From contig NZ_LR733413.1 of NCBI RefSeq assembly GCF_902506345.1, forward strand, positions 3,365,229 through 3,429,228: 64,000 nt of DNA, in the 5' to 3' direction. The position numbers were made by a program, and so were the translations under genes. The stretch comes from Flavobacterium sp. 9R. Its GTDB lineage: Bacteria; Bacteroidota; Bacteroidia; Flavobacteriales; Flavobacteriaceae. Shown in pieces: positions 45,560 to 54,586 of this stretch. Below the pieces are notes generated by a model. It saw only the letters and a program-made list of their open reading frames with translations. It did not search any database and had not been told where the DNA came from. Positions within the stretch are counted from its first letter, which is position 1. Each line of letters begins with the position of its first letter.

Positions 45560-46813
45560 TTATAAATCGAATTGTTTGATTTTTCGATACAAAGTACGTT
45601 CTGAAATTCCCAATTCATCAGCGGCAGCCTTTCGTTTTCCTTTGTTTTTTTCTAACGACTTTTTAATCAACTCAATTTCTTTTTGTTCTAGTTTGAGAAT
45701 CTCTTCTTCTTCAATCGTTTCTGCAAAAAGATAATTTTCCTCAGGTTCTTGATAATTGTTATCAATATTTTGAGTGGTAATTACTGCTGTTCTTGGCTCT
45801 TCTTCAAATTCAATTTCGCTATCTGATTTTGAACCATATAACTTTTGAATTAGGTTTTGATTGGTTTCTTGCACTTTTGAACTTCCGTTTTGCATTAATT
45901 CCAACGTCAGTTTTTTTAAATCGTGCAAGTCGCTTTTCATATCAAAAAGAACTTTGTATAAAATTTCTCTTTCGGTATTGAAATCACTTTCGCTTTTCTT
46001 GTCTTTAATAACCGATGGCAAGTTGCTACTTTCTACAGGTAAATAGGATTGCAAAGTTGCCGCACTAATATCGCGATTGGTTTCTAAAACGGAAATTTGC
46101 TCTGCAACGTTTCTTAGCTGTCTGATATTTCCACTCCAACGGAATTTTTGCAATATATGAACGGCGTTATCGTCTAGCTTTAATGGAGGCATTTTATATT
46201 TATGAGCAAAATCAGCAGCAAATTTTCTAAACAATAAATGAATATCGTCTTTGCGGTCGCGAAGAGGAGGTAAAGTAATGTCTACCGTACTCAAACGATA
46301 GTACAAATCTTCTCTGAATTTTCCTTTTTCAATGGCATCAAAAAGATTGACATTGGTGGCAGCTACAATTCGAACGTTCGTTTTTTGTACTTGAGACGAA
46401 CCCACTTTTAGGAATTCACCATTTTCAAGAATACGTAGCAAACGCACCTGAGTAGTTAATGGCAGTTCTCCAACTTCATCTAGAAATATGGTTCCGCCAT
46501 CAGCAACTTCAAAATAGCCTTCTCTAGTATTAGTTGCTCCAGTAAAAGCGCCTTTTTCGTGACCAAAAAGCTCACTGTCAATAGTGCCTTCAGGGATAGC
46601 ACCGCAGTTAACAGCAATGTATTTGCCGTGTTTTCTATGTGAAAGAGAATGGATGATTCTAGGAATGTTTTCTTTACCCACACCACTTTCACCAGAAACC
46701 AGCACCGAAATATCTGTTGGAGCCACTTGAATCGCTTTTTCGATGGCGCGATTGAGTTTGGGATCATTCCCAATAATTTCAAAACGTTGTTTTATTGCTT
46801 GAACTGTTTCCAT
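45560..46813 (-). CDS. Sigma-54-dependent transcriptional activator
   Basis: A 417-aa bacterial enhancer-binding protein. The AAA+ domain begins almost at the N-terminus: Walker A GESGVGKE at 41-48, the GAFTGA loop at 88-93 that contacts sigma-54, and FLDEVGELP as Walker B. There is no receiver or sensor domain, so it is probably constitutive or controlled by a partner. The C-terminus holds a Fis-type helix-turn-helix (RKAAADELGISERTLYRKI). It lies 86 bp after miaB. Confidence 0.93.
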   Translation of the reverse strand: METVQAIKQRFEIIGNDPKLNRAIEKAIQVAPTDISVLVSGESGVGKENIPRIIHSLSHRKHGKYIAVNCGAIPEGTIDSELFGHEKGAFTGATNTREGYFEVADGGTIFLDEVGELPLTTQVRLLRILENGEFLKVGSSQVQKTNVRIVAATNVNLFDAIEKGKFREDLYYRLSTVDITLPPLRDRKDDIHLLFRKFAADFAHKYKMPPLKLDDNAVHILQKFRWSGNIRQLRNVAEQISVLETNRDISAATLQSYLPVESSNLPSVIKDKKSESDFNTEREILYKVLFDMKSDLHDLKKLTLELMQNGSSKVQETNQNLIQKLYGSKSDSEIEFEEEPRTAVITTQNIDNNYQEPEENYLFAETIEEEEILKLEQKEIELIKKSLEKNKGKRKAAADELGISERTLYRKIKQFDL

Positions 46814-46899
46814 ATAGTTTTGTTTAAAGGTTTAAGTGTTTAATGGTTTGAAGTTGTTTTGGGAACGTTTTTAACCATTTTAAACTATTAAACTTTTTC

Positions 46900-48345
46900 T
46901 TAATTCATCTCGCTTAGCCCAATTGCTTCTCCTTTTAAAGTACCGCTGGTGCAACTTGTAATTTTTACATTTACAAAATCACCTATTTTATAGTTCTCTT
47001 TAGGAAAAACAACAGTAATGCTTTGTGAATTTCTTCCTGAGAATTCTTCGGTTGATTTTTTTGAGATTTTTTCAACTAAAACTTCAACCGTCTGTCCAAT
47101 GAATTCCTCGCTTCTGTACCAAGCATGTTTTTGTTGCAAGTCTACAATTTCTTGAAGTCTTCGAGCTTTGGTTTCTTCTGGAACGTCGTCTTCCATTTTT
47201 CTTCCAGCCAATGTTCCGGGGCGTTCTGAATAGGAATACATGTATCCAAAATTGTATTTTACATATTCCATCAAGCTTAACGTATCTTGATGGTCTTGCT
47301 CGGTTTCGGTTGGGAATCCCGCAATCATGTCCTGAGAGATAGCGCAATTTGGAATAATTGCATTGATTTTGTCAATAAGTGCCATATATTCTTCTCGAGT
47401 ATGCAAGCGATTCATTTCTTTTAGAATTCGGTTGCTTCCAGATTGAACAGGTAAATGGATGTGTTTACAAATGTTTGGGTATTTTGCTATTACGTGCAAA
47501 ATACTTTCGTGCATGTCTTGCGGATTGGAAGTCGAAAAACGAATTCTCATTTTTGGATATCCTACAGCAACCATTTCGAGTAATTGGTCAAAATCTACAG
47601 CTGTTGCTTTTTGCATTTCAGAAGCATTGACAAAGTCCTTTTTCAATCCGCCACCATACCATAAATAACTGTCTACGTTTTGTCCTAAAAGAGTAACTTC
47701 TTTATATCCGTTGTTTTGTAATTCTTGAATCTCATTCATTATACTTTGAGGTTCACGACTTCTTTCTCGACCTCGAGTAAATGGAACAACACAAAACGTG
47801 CACATATTGTCACAACCACGTGTTATAGAAACTAAAGCAGTAACTCCATTACTCATTAATCGAACCGGAGCAATGTCACCATAAGTTTCTTCTTTGGATA
47901 GAATTACATTAATAGCGTCACGACCTTCTTCAACCTCATTTAGTAAGTTTGGTAAGTCTTTGTATGCATCTGGTCCAACAACCAAGTCTACGATTTTTTC
48001 TTCTTCTAAAAATTGATTTTTTAGACGTTCAGCCATACATCCTAAAACGCCAACCTTCATTTTTGGATTGATTCGTTTTACAGCATTGTATTTTTCTAAT
48101 CGCTTTCTAATCGTTTGTTCGGCTTTGTCTCTAATTGAACAAGTATTTACTAAAACTAAATCAGCTTCTTCTAGTTTTTGAGTGGTGTTGTAGCCATTGC
48201 TCGATAAAATAGAAGCTACTACTTCGCTGTCTGAAAAATTCATAGCGCAACCGTAACTTTCTATAAAGAGCTTTTTGGTGTTTTCGGGTTTGTTTTCTAG
48301 AACAAGGCTTTCACCTTGTTTGCTTTCTTCAATGATCTTTTCCAT
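46900..48345 (-). CDS. miaB: tRNA-2-methylthio-N6-dimethylallyladenosine synthase MiaB
   Basis: Radical-SAM methylthiotransferase that modifies A37 in tRNAs reading UNN codons. The 481-aa product has the N-terminal UPF0004 domain with ESYGCAMNFSDSE, the radical-SAM CxxxCxxC (GCDNMCTFC) for one [4Fe-4S] cluster, and a TRAM domain near the C-terminus. The start at 48345 is preferred to 48393: a promoter (TATATTTG at 48362-48369 on -) lies between them. Confidence 0.95.
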   Translation of the reverse strand: MEKIIEESKQGESLVLENKPENTKKLFIESYGCAMNFSDSEVVASILSSNGYNTTQKLEEADLVLVNTCSIRDKAEQTIRKRLEKYNAVKRINPKMKVGVLGCMAERLKNQFLEEEKIVDLVVGPDAYKDLPNLLNEVEEGRDAINVILSKEETYGDIAPVRLMSNGVTALVSITRGCDNMCTFCVVPFTRGRERSREPQSIMNEIQELQNNGYKEVTLLGQNVDSYLWYGGGLKKDFVNASEMQKATAVDFDQLLEMVAVGYPKMRIRFSTSNPQDMHESILHVIAKYPNICKHIHLPVQSGSNRILKEMNRLHTREEYMALIDKINAIIPNCAISQDMIAGFPTETEQDHQDTLSLMEYVKYNFGYMYSYSERPGTLAGRKMEDDVPEETKARRLQEIVDLQQKHAWYRSEEFIGQTVEVLVEKISKKSTEEFSGRNSQSITVVFPKENYKIGDFVNVKITSCTSGTLKGEAIGLSEMN

Positions 48346-48660
48346 GGGAATTTTAAAAGCGCAAATATAAGTGAAAATTAACGAATATGACAAGATGTCA
48401 GATCAAGAATTAACATTGTTTTTAGAGTTTTCTTAATGTTGTGAATCAAGATTTAATGGGATAAAGAACGAATGACTGACAGTGTTTTTTATTTATTTGA
48501 TTAAGCTAAAAAATAGTTTTATTGTTTTTTGAAAGCCTCCAAAATGGGACTTTTGATAGTTTTAGGAATATGTAATTCAACTATAAAATTTACTTTTAAA
48601 GTGTAATAATCTTAAAATTTAAAAAAATCATATACTTTTGCCGACATAAACAAACGGGAT
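48346..48660. other. Divergent intergenic region between miaB and topA
   Basis: This 315-bp AT-rich gap holds the miaB promoter and a 13-bp palindrome on its left side, listed separately, and a possible -7 box for topA, TACTTTTG, at 48633-48640. No ORF of note and no stable hairpin are seen in 48405-48630. Confidence 0.6.
48362..48400 (-). promoter_or_regulatory. miaB promoter overlapped by a palindrome
   Basis: On the - strand TTG (48391-48393), 21 bp, TATATTTG (48362-48369). The palindrome TGACAAGATGTCA (48388-48400) covers the -33 box, so a repressor or activator site is plausible. Confidence 0.6.
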
Positions 48661-51180
48661 ATGGCAAAGAATTTAGTAATAGTGGAGTCACCTGCAAAGG
48701 CCAAAACAATCGAAAAATTTCTAGGAAGTGAGTTTCAAGTAGAGTCAAGTTATGGGCATATTGCCGACTTGCCTTCAAAAGAAATAGGGGTAGATGTTGA
48801 AAATGGATTCAAACCCAAGTATGAAGTTTCCTCGGACAAAAAGGCTTTGGTGAGTAAACTAAGAACACTTTCTAAGAATGCCGAAATGGTTTGGTTAGCA
48901 AGCGATGAGGACCGCGAGGGAGAAGCCATTTCTTGGCACTTGGCGGAAGAATTAAAATTAGATGCTAAAAAAACCAAACGTATCGTTTTTCATGAAATTA
49001 CTAAGAATGCTATTCTAAAAGCAATTGATAATCCTCGTGAGATTGACTATAATTTAGTGAATGCTCAACAGGCTCGTCGTGTTTTGGACCGATTAGTAGG
49101 GTATGAGTTGTCTCCAGTACTTTGGAGAAAAATCAAAGGAGGGCTTTCTGCGGGACGTGTACAATCTGTTTCAGTTCGTTTGATTGTTGAACGTGAAAGA
49201 GAAATTCAGAATTTTACGCCAACAGCTAGTTATTCAGTTGTTGCCGAGTTTACCAACGAAGCAGGAAAAACGGTCAAAGCAAAGTTGCCTAAAAATTTTG
49301 CCACGAAACAAGAAGCGCAAGATTTTTTAAATAAAAATACCAACTCCTTATATAAGGTTTCAGATTTAGAAACGAAACCAACTAAAAAATCACCTACTGC
49401 ACCTTTTACGACTTCAACTTTACAACAAGAAGCGGCTCGTAAATTGTATTTGCCAGTTGGAATCACGATGCAGTTAGCGCAACGTTTGTATGAGGCGGGA
49501 TTGATTACTTATATGAGAACGGACAGTGTGAATTTGTCCAAAGAAGCGATGGAAGCGGCTCAAGCCGAAATCATAAAGTCTTACGGAAAAGAATTTTCTA
49601 AGCCACGAACTTTTGCTAATAAAAGCAAAGGAGCACAAGAAGCACACGAGGCGATTCGTCCAACAGATATGTCTTTGCATACCGTAAATGTAGATAGAGA
49701 CCAAGCGCGTTTGTACGATTTGATTTGGAAAAGAACTTTGGCTTCTCAAATGAGTGATGCCGAATTAGAGCGTACCAATGTAAAAATTGAAGCGAATAAT
49801 CACAGTGAGGTTTTTGTGGCTTCTGGAGAAGTGTTACTTTTTGAAGGGTTTCTAAAAGTATATTTAGAAGGACATGATGATGATGAGGAAGAGCAAGAAG
49901 GGATGTTGCCTGCTTTGAAAGTTAATGAGCCATTAGCCAACTCATTCATTACTGCAACAGAACGTTATTCTCGACCTTCTGCAAGATATACAGAGGCTTC
50001 TTTGGTGAAGAAATTAGAGGAACTTGGTATTGGTCGTCCGTCTACTTATGCGCCAACAATTTCTACGATTATTAATAGAAATTATGTAGAAAAAGGAACA
50101 CTAGAAGGGCAAGAGCGTAATTACACACAACTTACGCTTCAAGCTGGAAAAATAGCTGAAAAAGAATTAAAAGAAAATACAGGTTCTGATAAAGGAAAAT
50201 TAGTACCTACAGATATTGGAACCATAGTAACCGATTTCTTGGTGAAAAATTTTGGTTCTATTTTGGATTATAATTTTACTGCAAAAGTGGAGCAAGATTT
50301 CGATGAGATTGCTGAGGGCAACATCGAATGGGCTAAAATGATGCAAGAGTTCTACGATAAATTTCATCCTAATGTAAAAGATGTTGAGGCAAATGCTGAT
50401 AGAGAAAGTGGAGAACGTATTTTAGGAACCGACCCCGCTTCAGGAAAGCCAGTTTCGGTTCGTTTGGGTAAGTTTGGACCAATGGCTCAAATAGGAGATG
50501 CTGAAGATGAAGACAAAAAGTTTGCTAGTTTGCGTAACGAACAAAATATCGGAAACATTACCTTAGAAGAAGCGCTGAATTTATTTTTATTACCAAAGAA
50601 TTTAGGTACCTATAAAGGAGAAGAAGTTGAAGTAAGTAACGGACGTTTTGGACCTTATGTTCGTCACGGAGCAGTTTTTATTTCTTTGCCAAGAGGTGAA
50701 GACCCATTGGATGTTTCTTTGGTACGTGCGCAAGAATTAATTGATGAAAAAGCTTTAGCCGATGCGCCTATTGCTGTTTATAAAGGAGAAAGTGTACAAA
50801 AAGGAACTGGAAGATTTGGACCTTTTATCAAATGGAATGGCATTTTTATAAATGTTTCGAAAAAATTTGATTTTGATAATTTGTCTCAAGCGGATATTGA
50901 GTTTCTAATTGAGGATAAATTACAAAAGAATATTGATAAAGTCATTCACAATTGGGAAGACGAAGGAATTTTAGTTGAGAAAGCACGCTGGGGACGTTCA
51001 GTTATTACTAAAGGTAAGATAAAAATCGAATTAAGTAAAGATGTTGATGCGTCGAAACTGACTTTAGCCGAAGTTCAGGAAATGATTGCAAAGAAAACAC
51101 CTGCGAAAAAAGCTCCTGCAAAAAAGGCAACAGCAAAGAAATCTACACCTGCTAAAAAAGCAGTAGCTAAAAAAAAGTAA
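48661..51180 (+). CDS. topA: DNA topoisomerase I
   Basis: Type IA topoisomerase that relaxes negative supercoils. The 839 aa start with a Toprim domain (VIVESPAKAKTIEKFLG, DEDREGEAISWHL), followed by the catalytic region with the active-site Tyr in YEAGLITYMRTDS near residue 285. Further on, instead of the usual zinc fingers, there are repeated GRFGPYVRHG-type C-terminal domains. A Lys/Ala/Pro-rich tail (~35 residues, KKAPAKKATAKK type) ends the protein and should bind DNA non-specifically. Confidence 0.96.
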   Translation: MAKNLVIVESPAKAKTIEKFLGSEFQVESSYGHIADLPSKEIGVDVENGFKPKYEVSSDKKALVSKLRTLSKNAEMVWLASDEDREGEAISWHLAEELKLDAKKTKRIVFHEITKNAILKAIDNPREIDYNLVNAQQARRVLDRLVGYELSPVLWRKIKGGLSAGRVQSVSVRLIVEREREIQNFTPTASYSVVAEFTNEAGKTVKAKLPKNFATKQEAQDFLNKNTNSLYKVSDLETKPTKKSPTAPFTTSTLQQEAARKLYLPVGITMQLAQRLYEAGLITYMRTDSVNLSKEAMEAAQAEIIKSYGKEFSKPRTFANKSKGAQEAHEAIRPTDMSLHTVNVDRDQARLYDLIWKRTLASQMSDAELERTNVKIEANNHSEVFVASGEVLLFEGFLKVYLEGHDDDEEEQEGMLPALKVNEPLANSFITATERYSRPSARYTEASLVKKLEELGIGRPSTYAPTISTIINRNYVEKGTLEGQERNYTQLTLQAGKIAEKELKENTGSDKGKLVPTDIGTIVTDFLVKNFGSILDYNFTAKVEQDFDEIAEGNIEWAKMMQEFYDKFHPNVKDVEANADRESGERILGTDPASGKPVSVRLGKFGPMAQIGDAEDEDKKFASLRNEQNIGNITLEEALNLFLLPKNLGTYKGEEVEVSNGRFGPYVRHGAVFISLPRGEDPLDVSLVRAQELIDEKALADAPIAVYKGESVQKGTGRFGPFIKWNGIFINVSKKFDFDNLSQADIEFLIEDKLQKNIDKVIHNWEDEGILVEKARWGRSVITKGKIKIELSKDVDASKLTLAEVQEMIAKKTPAKKAPAKKATAKKSTPAKKAVAKKK

Positions 51181-51183
51181 ACT

Positions 51184-52335
51184 ATGGAGTTTGATTTTCT
51201 TGTACCTATAGATAATGAAATCGTAGATTATAAAAACCAATTGTCTTCTCAGCACATTGGTGGTGTTATGGCATTGCATACTGATGATGCGTTTCCTGAT
51301 TTAAGTGAGGTTAAAATCGCTTTGATTGGAGTGCTTGAGAATAGAGGAGATGAAGGAGTAGCGACTGTTGTGGATTTAACTTCAGTTCGTAAGTCGCTCT
51401 ATGGGTTGTTTGTGGGCAACTGGAAAATGGGAATCGCTGATTTGGGAGATATCTTAGCTGGTAATTCAACAATGGATACTTATTTTGCTGTTAAAAAAGT
51501 AGTAGCTAGTTTGATTAAAAAAGGAATTGTTCCAATTGTTATTGGTGGTTCTCAAGACCTAACTTATGCGCTTTATAGAGCTTATGACGAGTTGGAACAA
51601 ATGGTTAATTTGGTTGCGATAGATAATAAGTTTGATTTTGGTAAAGAAACGGATCGCTTATCAAGCACTTCGTATTTAACAAAAATGGTTATCGATTCTC
51701 CTAATAATCTATTTAACTATTGTAATATTGGTTATCAGACCTATTATAACTCTCAAGAAGAGATCGATATTATAGAGAAATTATACTTTGATGCCTATAG
51801 ATTAGGAGAAATTTCGAATAATATTGCGCTCGCAGAGCCTGTTTTTAGGGATGCTGATGTGGTAAGTTTAGATTTAACTTCTGTAAAGTCTTCAGATTCG
51901 GGAAATTTTAATATTTTCGCGCCGAATGGATTTAATGGTAAGGAGATATGTTCTTTGTCTCGATATGCAGGAATAAGTGATAAAGTATCTTTATTTGGAA
52001 TATTCAATCATACGAGTACAGCTCAAGAGGCGGTTTTAATTGCGCAAATTATATGGTATTTTATTGAAGGTTATCAGTTTCGTTCAGGAGAGTATCCATT
52101 TGGAAGTAAAGATAATTACCTTAAGTATATTGTACCTTTAGAAGAAGAAGAGTTAGTGTTCTATAAAAGTAATAAAACGGACAGGTGGTGGATAGAAATT
52201 CCTTTTTTGACTAATGGGAATAATAAATTAAAAAGAAATACGTTGTTACCATGTTCTTATGAAGAGTATTTGGCTGCTTGTAATCAAGAGTTGCCCGAGA
52301 GATGGTGGAAAGCACAGCGTAAAAACAGTGTTTAA
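51184..52335 (+). CDS. Arginase-fold protein with degenerate metal site
   Basis: A 383-aa protein of the ureohydrolase (arginase/formimidoylglutamase) fold, 3 bp after topA and 109 bp before gldK. Catalytic members bind two Mn ions through GGxH, DxHxD and SxDxDxxD motifs. Here these read GGSQ, DNKFD and SLDLTS: both His ligands and one Asp are replaced. It therefore probably lacks hydrolase activity. Databases often label such proteins formimidoylglutamase; I would not. A link to gldK is suggested only by position. Confidence 0.75.
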   Translation: MEFDFLVPIDNEIVDYKNQLSSQHIGGVMALHTDDAFPDLSEVKIALIGVLENRGDEGVATVVDLTSVRKSLYGLFVGNWKMGIADLGDILAGNSTMDTYFAVKKVVASLIKKGIVPIVIGGSQDLTYALYRAYDELEQMVNLVAIDNKFDFGKETDRLSSTSYLTKMVIDSPNNLFNYCNIGYQTYYNSQEEIDIIEKLYFDAYRLGEISNNIALAEPVFRDADVVSLDLTSVKSSDSGNFNIFAPNGFNGKEICSLSRYAGISDKVSLFGIFNHTSTAQEAVLIAQIIWYFIEGYQFRSGEYPFGSKDNYLKYIVPLEEEELVFYKSNKTDRWWIEIPFLTNGNNKLKRNTLLPCSYEEYLAACNQELPERWWKAQRKNSV

Positions 52336-52444
52336 AAGTAGTTAAAAAAAAAACGGATTTGTTACTTGTAAAAATTGTTTATTTAAAAAATAATAAATAG
52401 GTTTACAAACTTTAAAAGATGAATAGTTAACCCCCCAAATTTAT

Positions 52445-53845
52445 ATGAAGAAAATCATTGTGTTTACGGCTTTTTTGACTTTGTTAATAAGCTGTGGTAA
52501 ATCAAGCGATAAAGGAGAATTAGTAGGTGTTAAAGGAGGTAAGTGGCACCCAGAAAAACCTTACGGAATGACATTAGTTCCAGGAGGTTCTTTTATTATG
52601 GGTAAATCAGAGCATGATATTGCCGCTATTGACGATGCACCAACTAAAACCGTTACCGTACGTTCGTTTTATATGGACGAAACCGAAATTACGAATAGTG
52701 AATACCGTTCTTTCGTAGAATGGGTAAAAGATTCAACTATCAGAGTTCGATTAGCAATTCTTGCGGACATGAATGGTCAAAAATCCTCTGGAGGCAAAGG
52801 TAAAAATACTGGAAGCATTGGAGATTTTGCTTTTAATGATTCCGATCCTACCAAGATGACTGCTTACGATAAGTACATGTATGATAATTATTATAGTGTA
52901 GGTACTGAAAAAGATCCATACGCTACAAGAAAGTTGAACCGTAAGGTTAAGCTAATTAAGGATACAAAAAAATACCCAGATGAGTATTATGCTGAAGTAA
53001 TGGACTCAATGTATTTACCAATAGACCAATCCTACAACGGTCTTAGAACAATTGATGTTAATAAATTGAAGTACAAATACACGTGGATGGATATCCAAGC
53101 TGCAGCAAAAGCTAAAAGTGGTTCAAGAAAAGATTTCATTAGAACAGAGGAGATTAGTGTGTATCCAGATACAACTGTGTGGATTAAAGATTATGCTTAT
53201 TCTTATAATGAGCCAATGCATAATGATTATTTTTGGCACAAAGCTTATGGAGAATATCCAGTAGTTGGTGTGAAATGGACTCAAGCAAAAGCATTTTGTG
53301 CTTGGAGAACTCAAAATAAAAACACGTATATTAAATCAAAACAAAAAGGACGTGATTTAATTAATTCTTTCCGTTTGCCTACAGAGGCTGAATGGGAGTA
53401 CTCTGCAAGAGGTGGTCTGGAATCTGCAACTTACCCTTGGGGAGGCCCTTACACTAAAAACGATAGAGGTTGTTTCTTAGCCAACTTCAAACCAAGTCGT
53501 GGTGATTATGCTGCAGATAATGCATTGTATACTGTAGAAGCAAAATCATACGAGCCTAATGGATATAATCTATACAATATGGCAGGTAATGTTTCTGAAT
53601 GGACTAACGACGCTTACGATCCAAATGGATTTGAGTATGTTTCAACTATGAATCCAAATGTTTCTGATGCTTCTAACAAACGTAAAGTTGTTCGTGGAGG
53701 TTCTTGGAAAGATGTTGCTTATTTCTTGCAAGTAAGTACTAGAGATTTTGAATACGCTGACTCAGCAAGAAGTTTTATCGGATTTAGAACTGTTCAGGAT
53801 TATATGGGTACTCAGGTTACAGGTACCACAAAAGGAAGAAAATAA
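52445..53845 (+). CDS. gldK: Gliding/type IX secretion lipoprotein GldK
   Basis: Outer-membrane lipoprotein that forms the periplasmic ring with GldN in the type IX secretion system (PorK in Porphyromonas). The 466-aa product has lipobox LLISC with Cys17, and a formylglycine-generating-enzyme (SUMF1) fold: GGSFIMGKSEHD, FRLPTEAEWEYSARGG and GSWKD, FIGFRTV. The fold is structural here. It is the first gene of gldKLMN. Confidence 0.95.
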   Translation: MKKIIVFTAFLTLLISCGKSSDKGELVGVKGGKWHPEKPYGMTLVPGGSFIMGKSEHDIAAIDDAPTKTVTVRSFYMDETEITNSEYRSFVEWVKDSTIRVRLAILADMNGQKSSGGKGKNTGSIGDFAFNDSDPTKMTAYDKYMYDNYYSVGTEKDPYATRKLNRKVKLIKDTKKYPDEYYAEVMDSMYLPIDQSYNGLRTIDVNKLKYKYTWMDIQAAAKAKSGSRKDFIRTEEISVYPDTTVWIKDYAYSYNEPMHNDYFWHKAYGEYPVVGVKWTQAKAFCAWRTQNKNTYIKSKQKGRDLINSFRLPTEAEWEYSARGGLESATYPWGGPYTKNDRGCFLANFKPSRGDYAADNALYTVEAKSYEPNGYNLYNMAGNVSEWTNDAYDPNGFEYVSTMNPNVSDASNKRKVVRGGSWKDVAYFLQVSTRDFEYADSARSFIGFRTVQDYMGTQVTGTTKGRK

Positions 53846-53892
53846 ATTAAACCAAATCTAAATATTTTAAATTAACCTAAAAACAAATTATT

Positions 53893-54537
53893 ATGGCATT
53901 ATTAAGCAAAAAAACAATGAATTTCGCTTACGGTATGGGAGCGGCAGTAGTTATTATCGGAGCATTATTCAAAATTACTCACTTTGAATTAGGACCATTA
54001 ACAGGAACATTAATGTTATCTATTGGTCTTTTGGTTGAGGCGGCAATTTTTGCTTTATCTGCATTCGAACCTGTTGAAGACGAATTGGACTGGACTTTAG
54101 TTTATCCAGAATTAGCTAATGGTCAAGCTAAATCTCAAGTTAAAAAAGAAGAGAAAGTTGATGCTCAAGGGATTTTATCTCAAAAATTAGATGCAATGTT
54201 GAAAGAAGCTAAAATTGACTCTGAGTTGATGTCAAGCTTAGGGAATAGTATCAAAAACTTTGAAGGAGCTGCTAAAGCAATTTCTCCAACAGTTGATTCT
54301 ATTGCTTCTACAAAAAAATACAGCGAAGAGTTATCTATGGCTGCTGCTCAAATGGAATCATTAAATAGTTTATACAAAGTTCAATTAGAAAGTGCTTCAA
54401 GAAACGCTGAAGCTAATAAAGAAATCGCTGAAAATGCTGGTAAATTGAAAGAGCAAATGGCTTCAATGACAGCAAATATTGCTTCATTAAACAGTGTTTA
54501 TGGAGGAATGCTTTCTGCAATGAACAACAAAGGATAA
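53893..54537 (+). CDS. gldL: Gliding/type IX motor protein GldL
   Basis: Inner-membrane protein of the rotary motor that powers type IX secretion and gliding (PorL). The 214 aa include two N-terminal transmembrane helices (about 12-30 and 37-57) with FKITHFELGPLTGT between them, then a long cytoplasmic helical tail with the LDAMLKEAKIDSELM and AQMESLNSLYKVQLES coiled-coil stretches. The Glu after the second helix region (LLVEAAIF) matches the motor's charged residue. Confidence 0.94.
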   Translation: MALLSKKTMNFAYGMGAAVVIIGALFKITHFELGPLTGTLMLSIGLLVEAAIFALSAFEPVEDELDWTLVYPELANGQAKSQVKKEEKVDAQGILSQKLDAMLKEAKIDSELMSSLGNSIKNFEGAAKAISPTVDSIASTKKYSEELSMAAAQMESLNSLYKVQLESASRNAEANKEIAENAGKLKEQMASMTANIASLNSVYGGMLSAMNNKG

Positions 54538-54586
54538 TTAGTTTTTGACTAAAATTATTATTTATTAAACTAATTATTTAGAAAAA

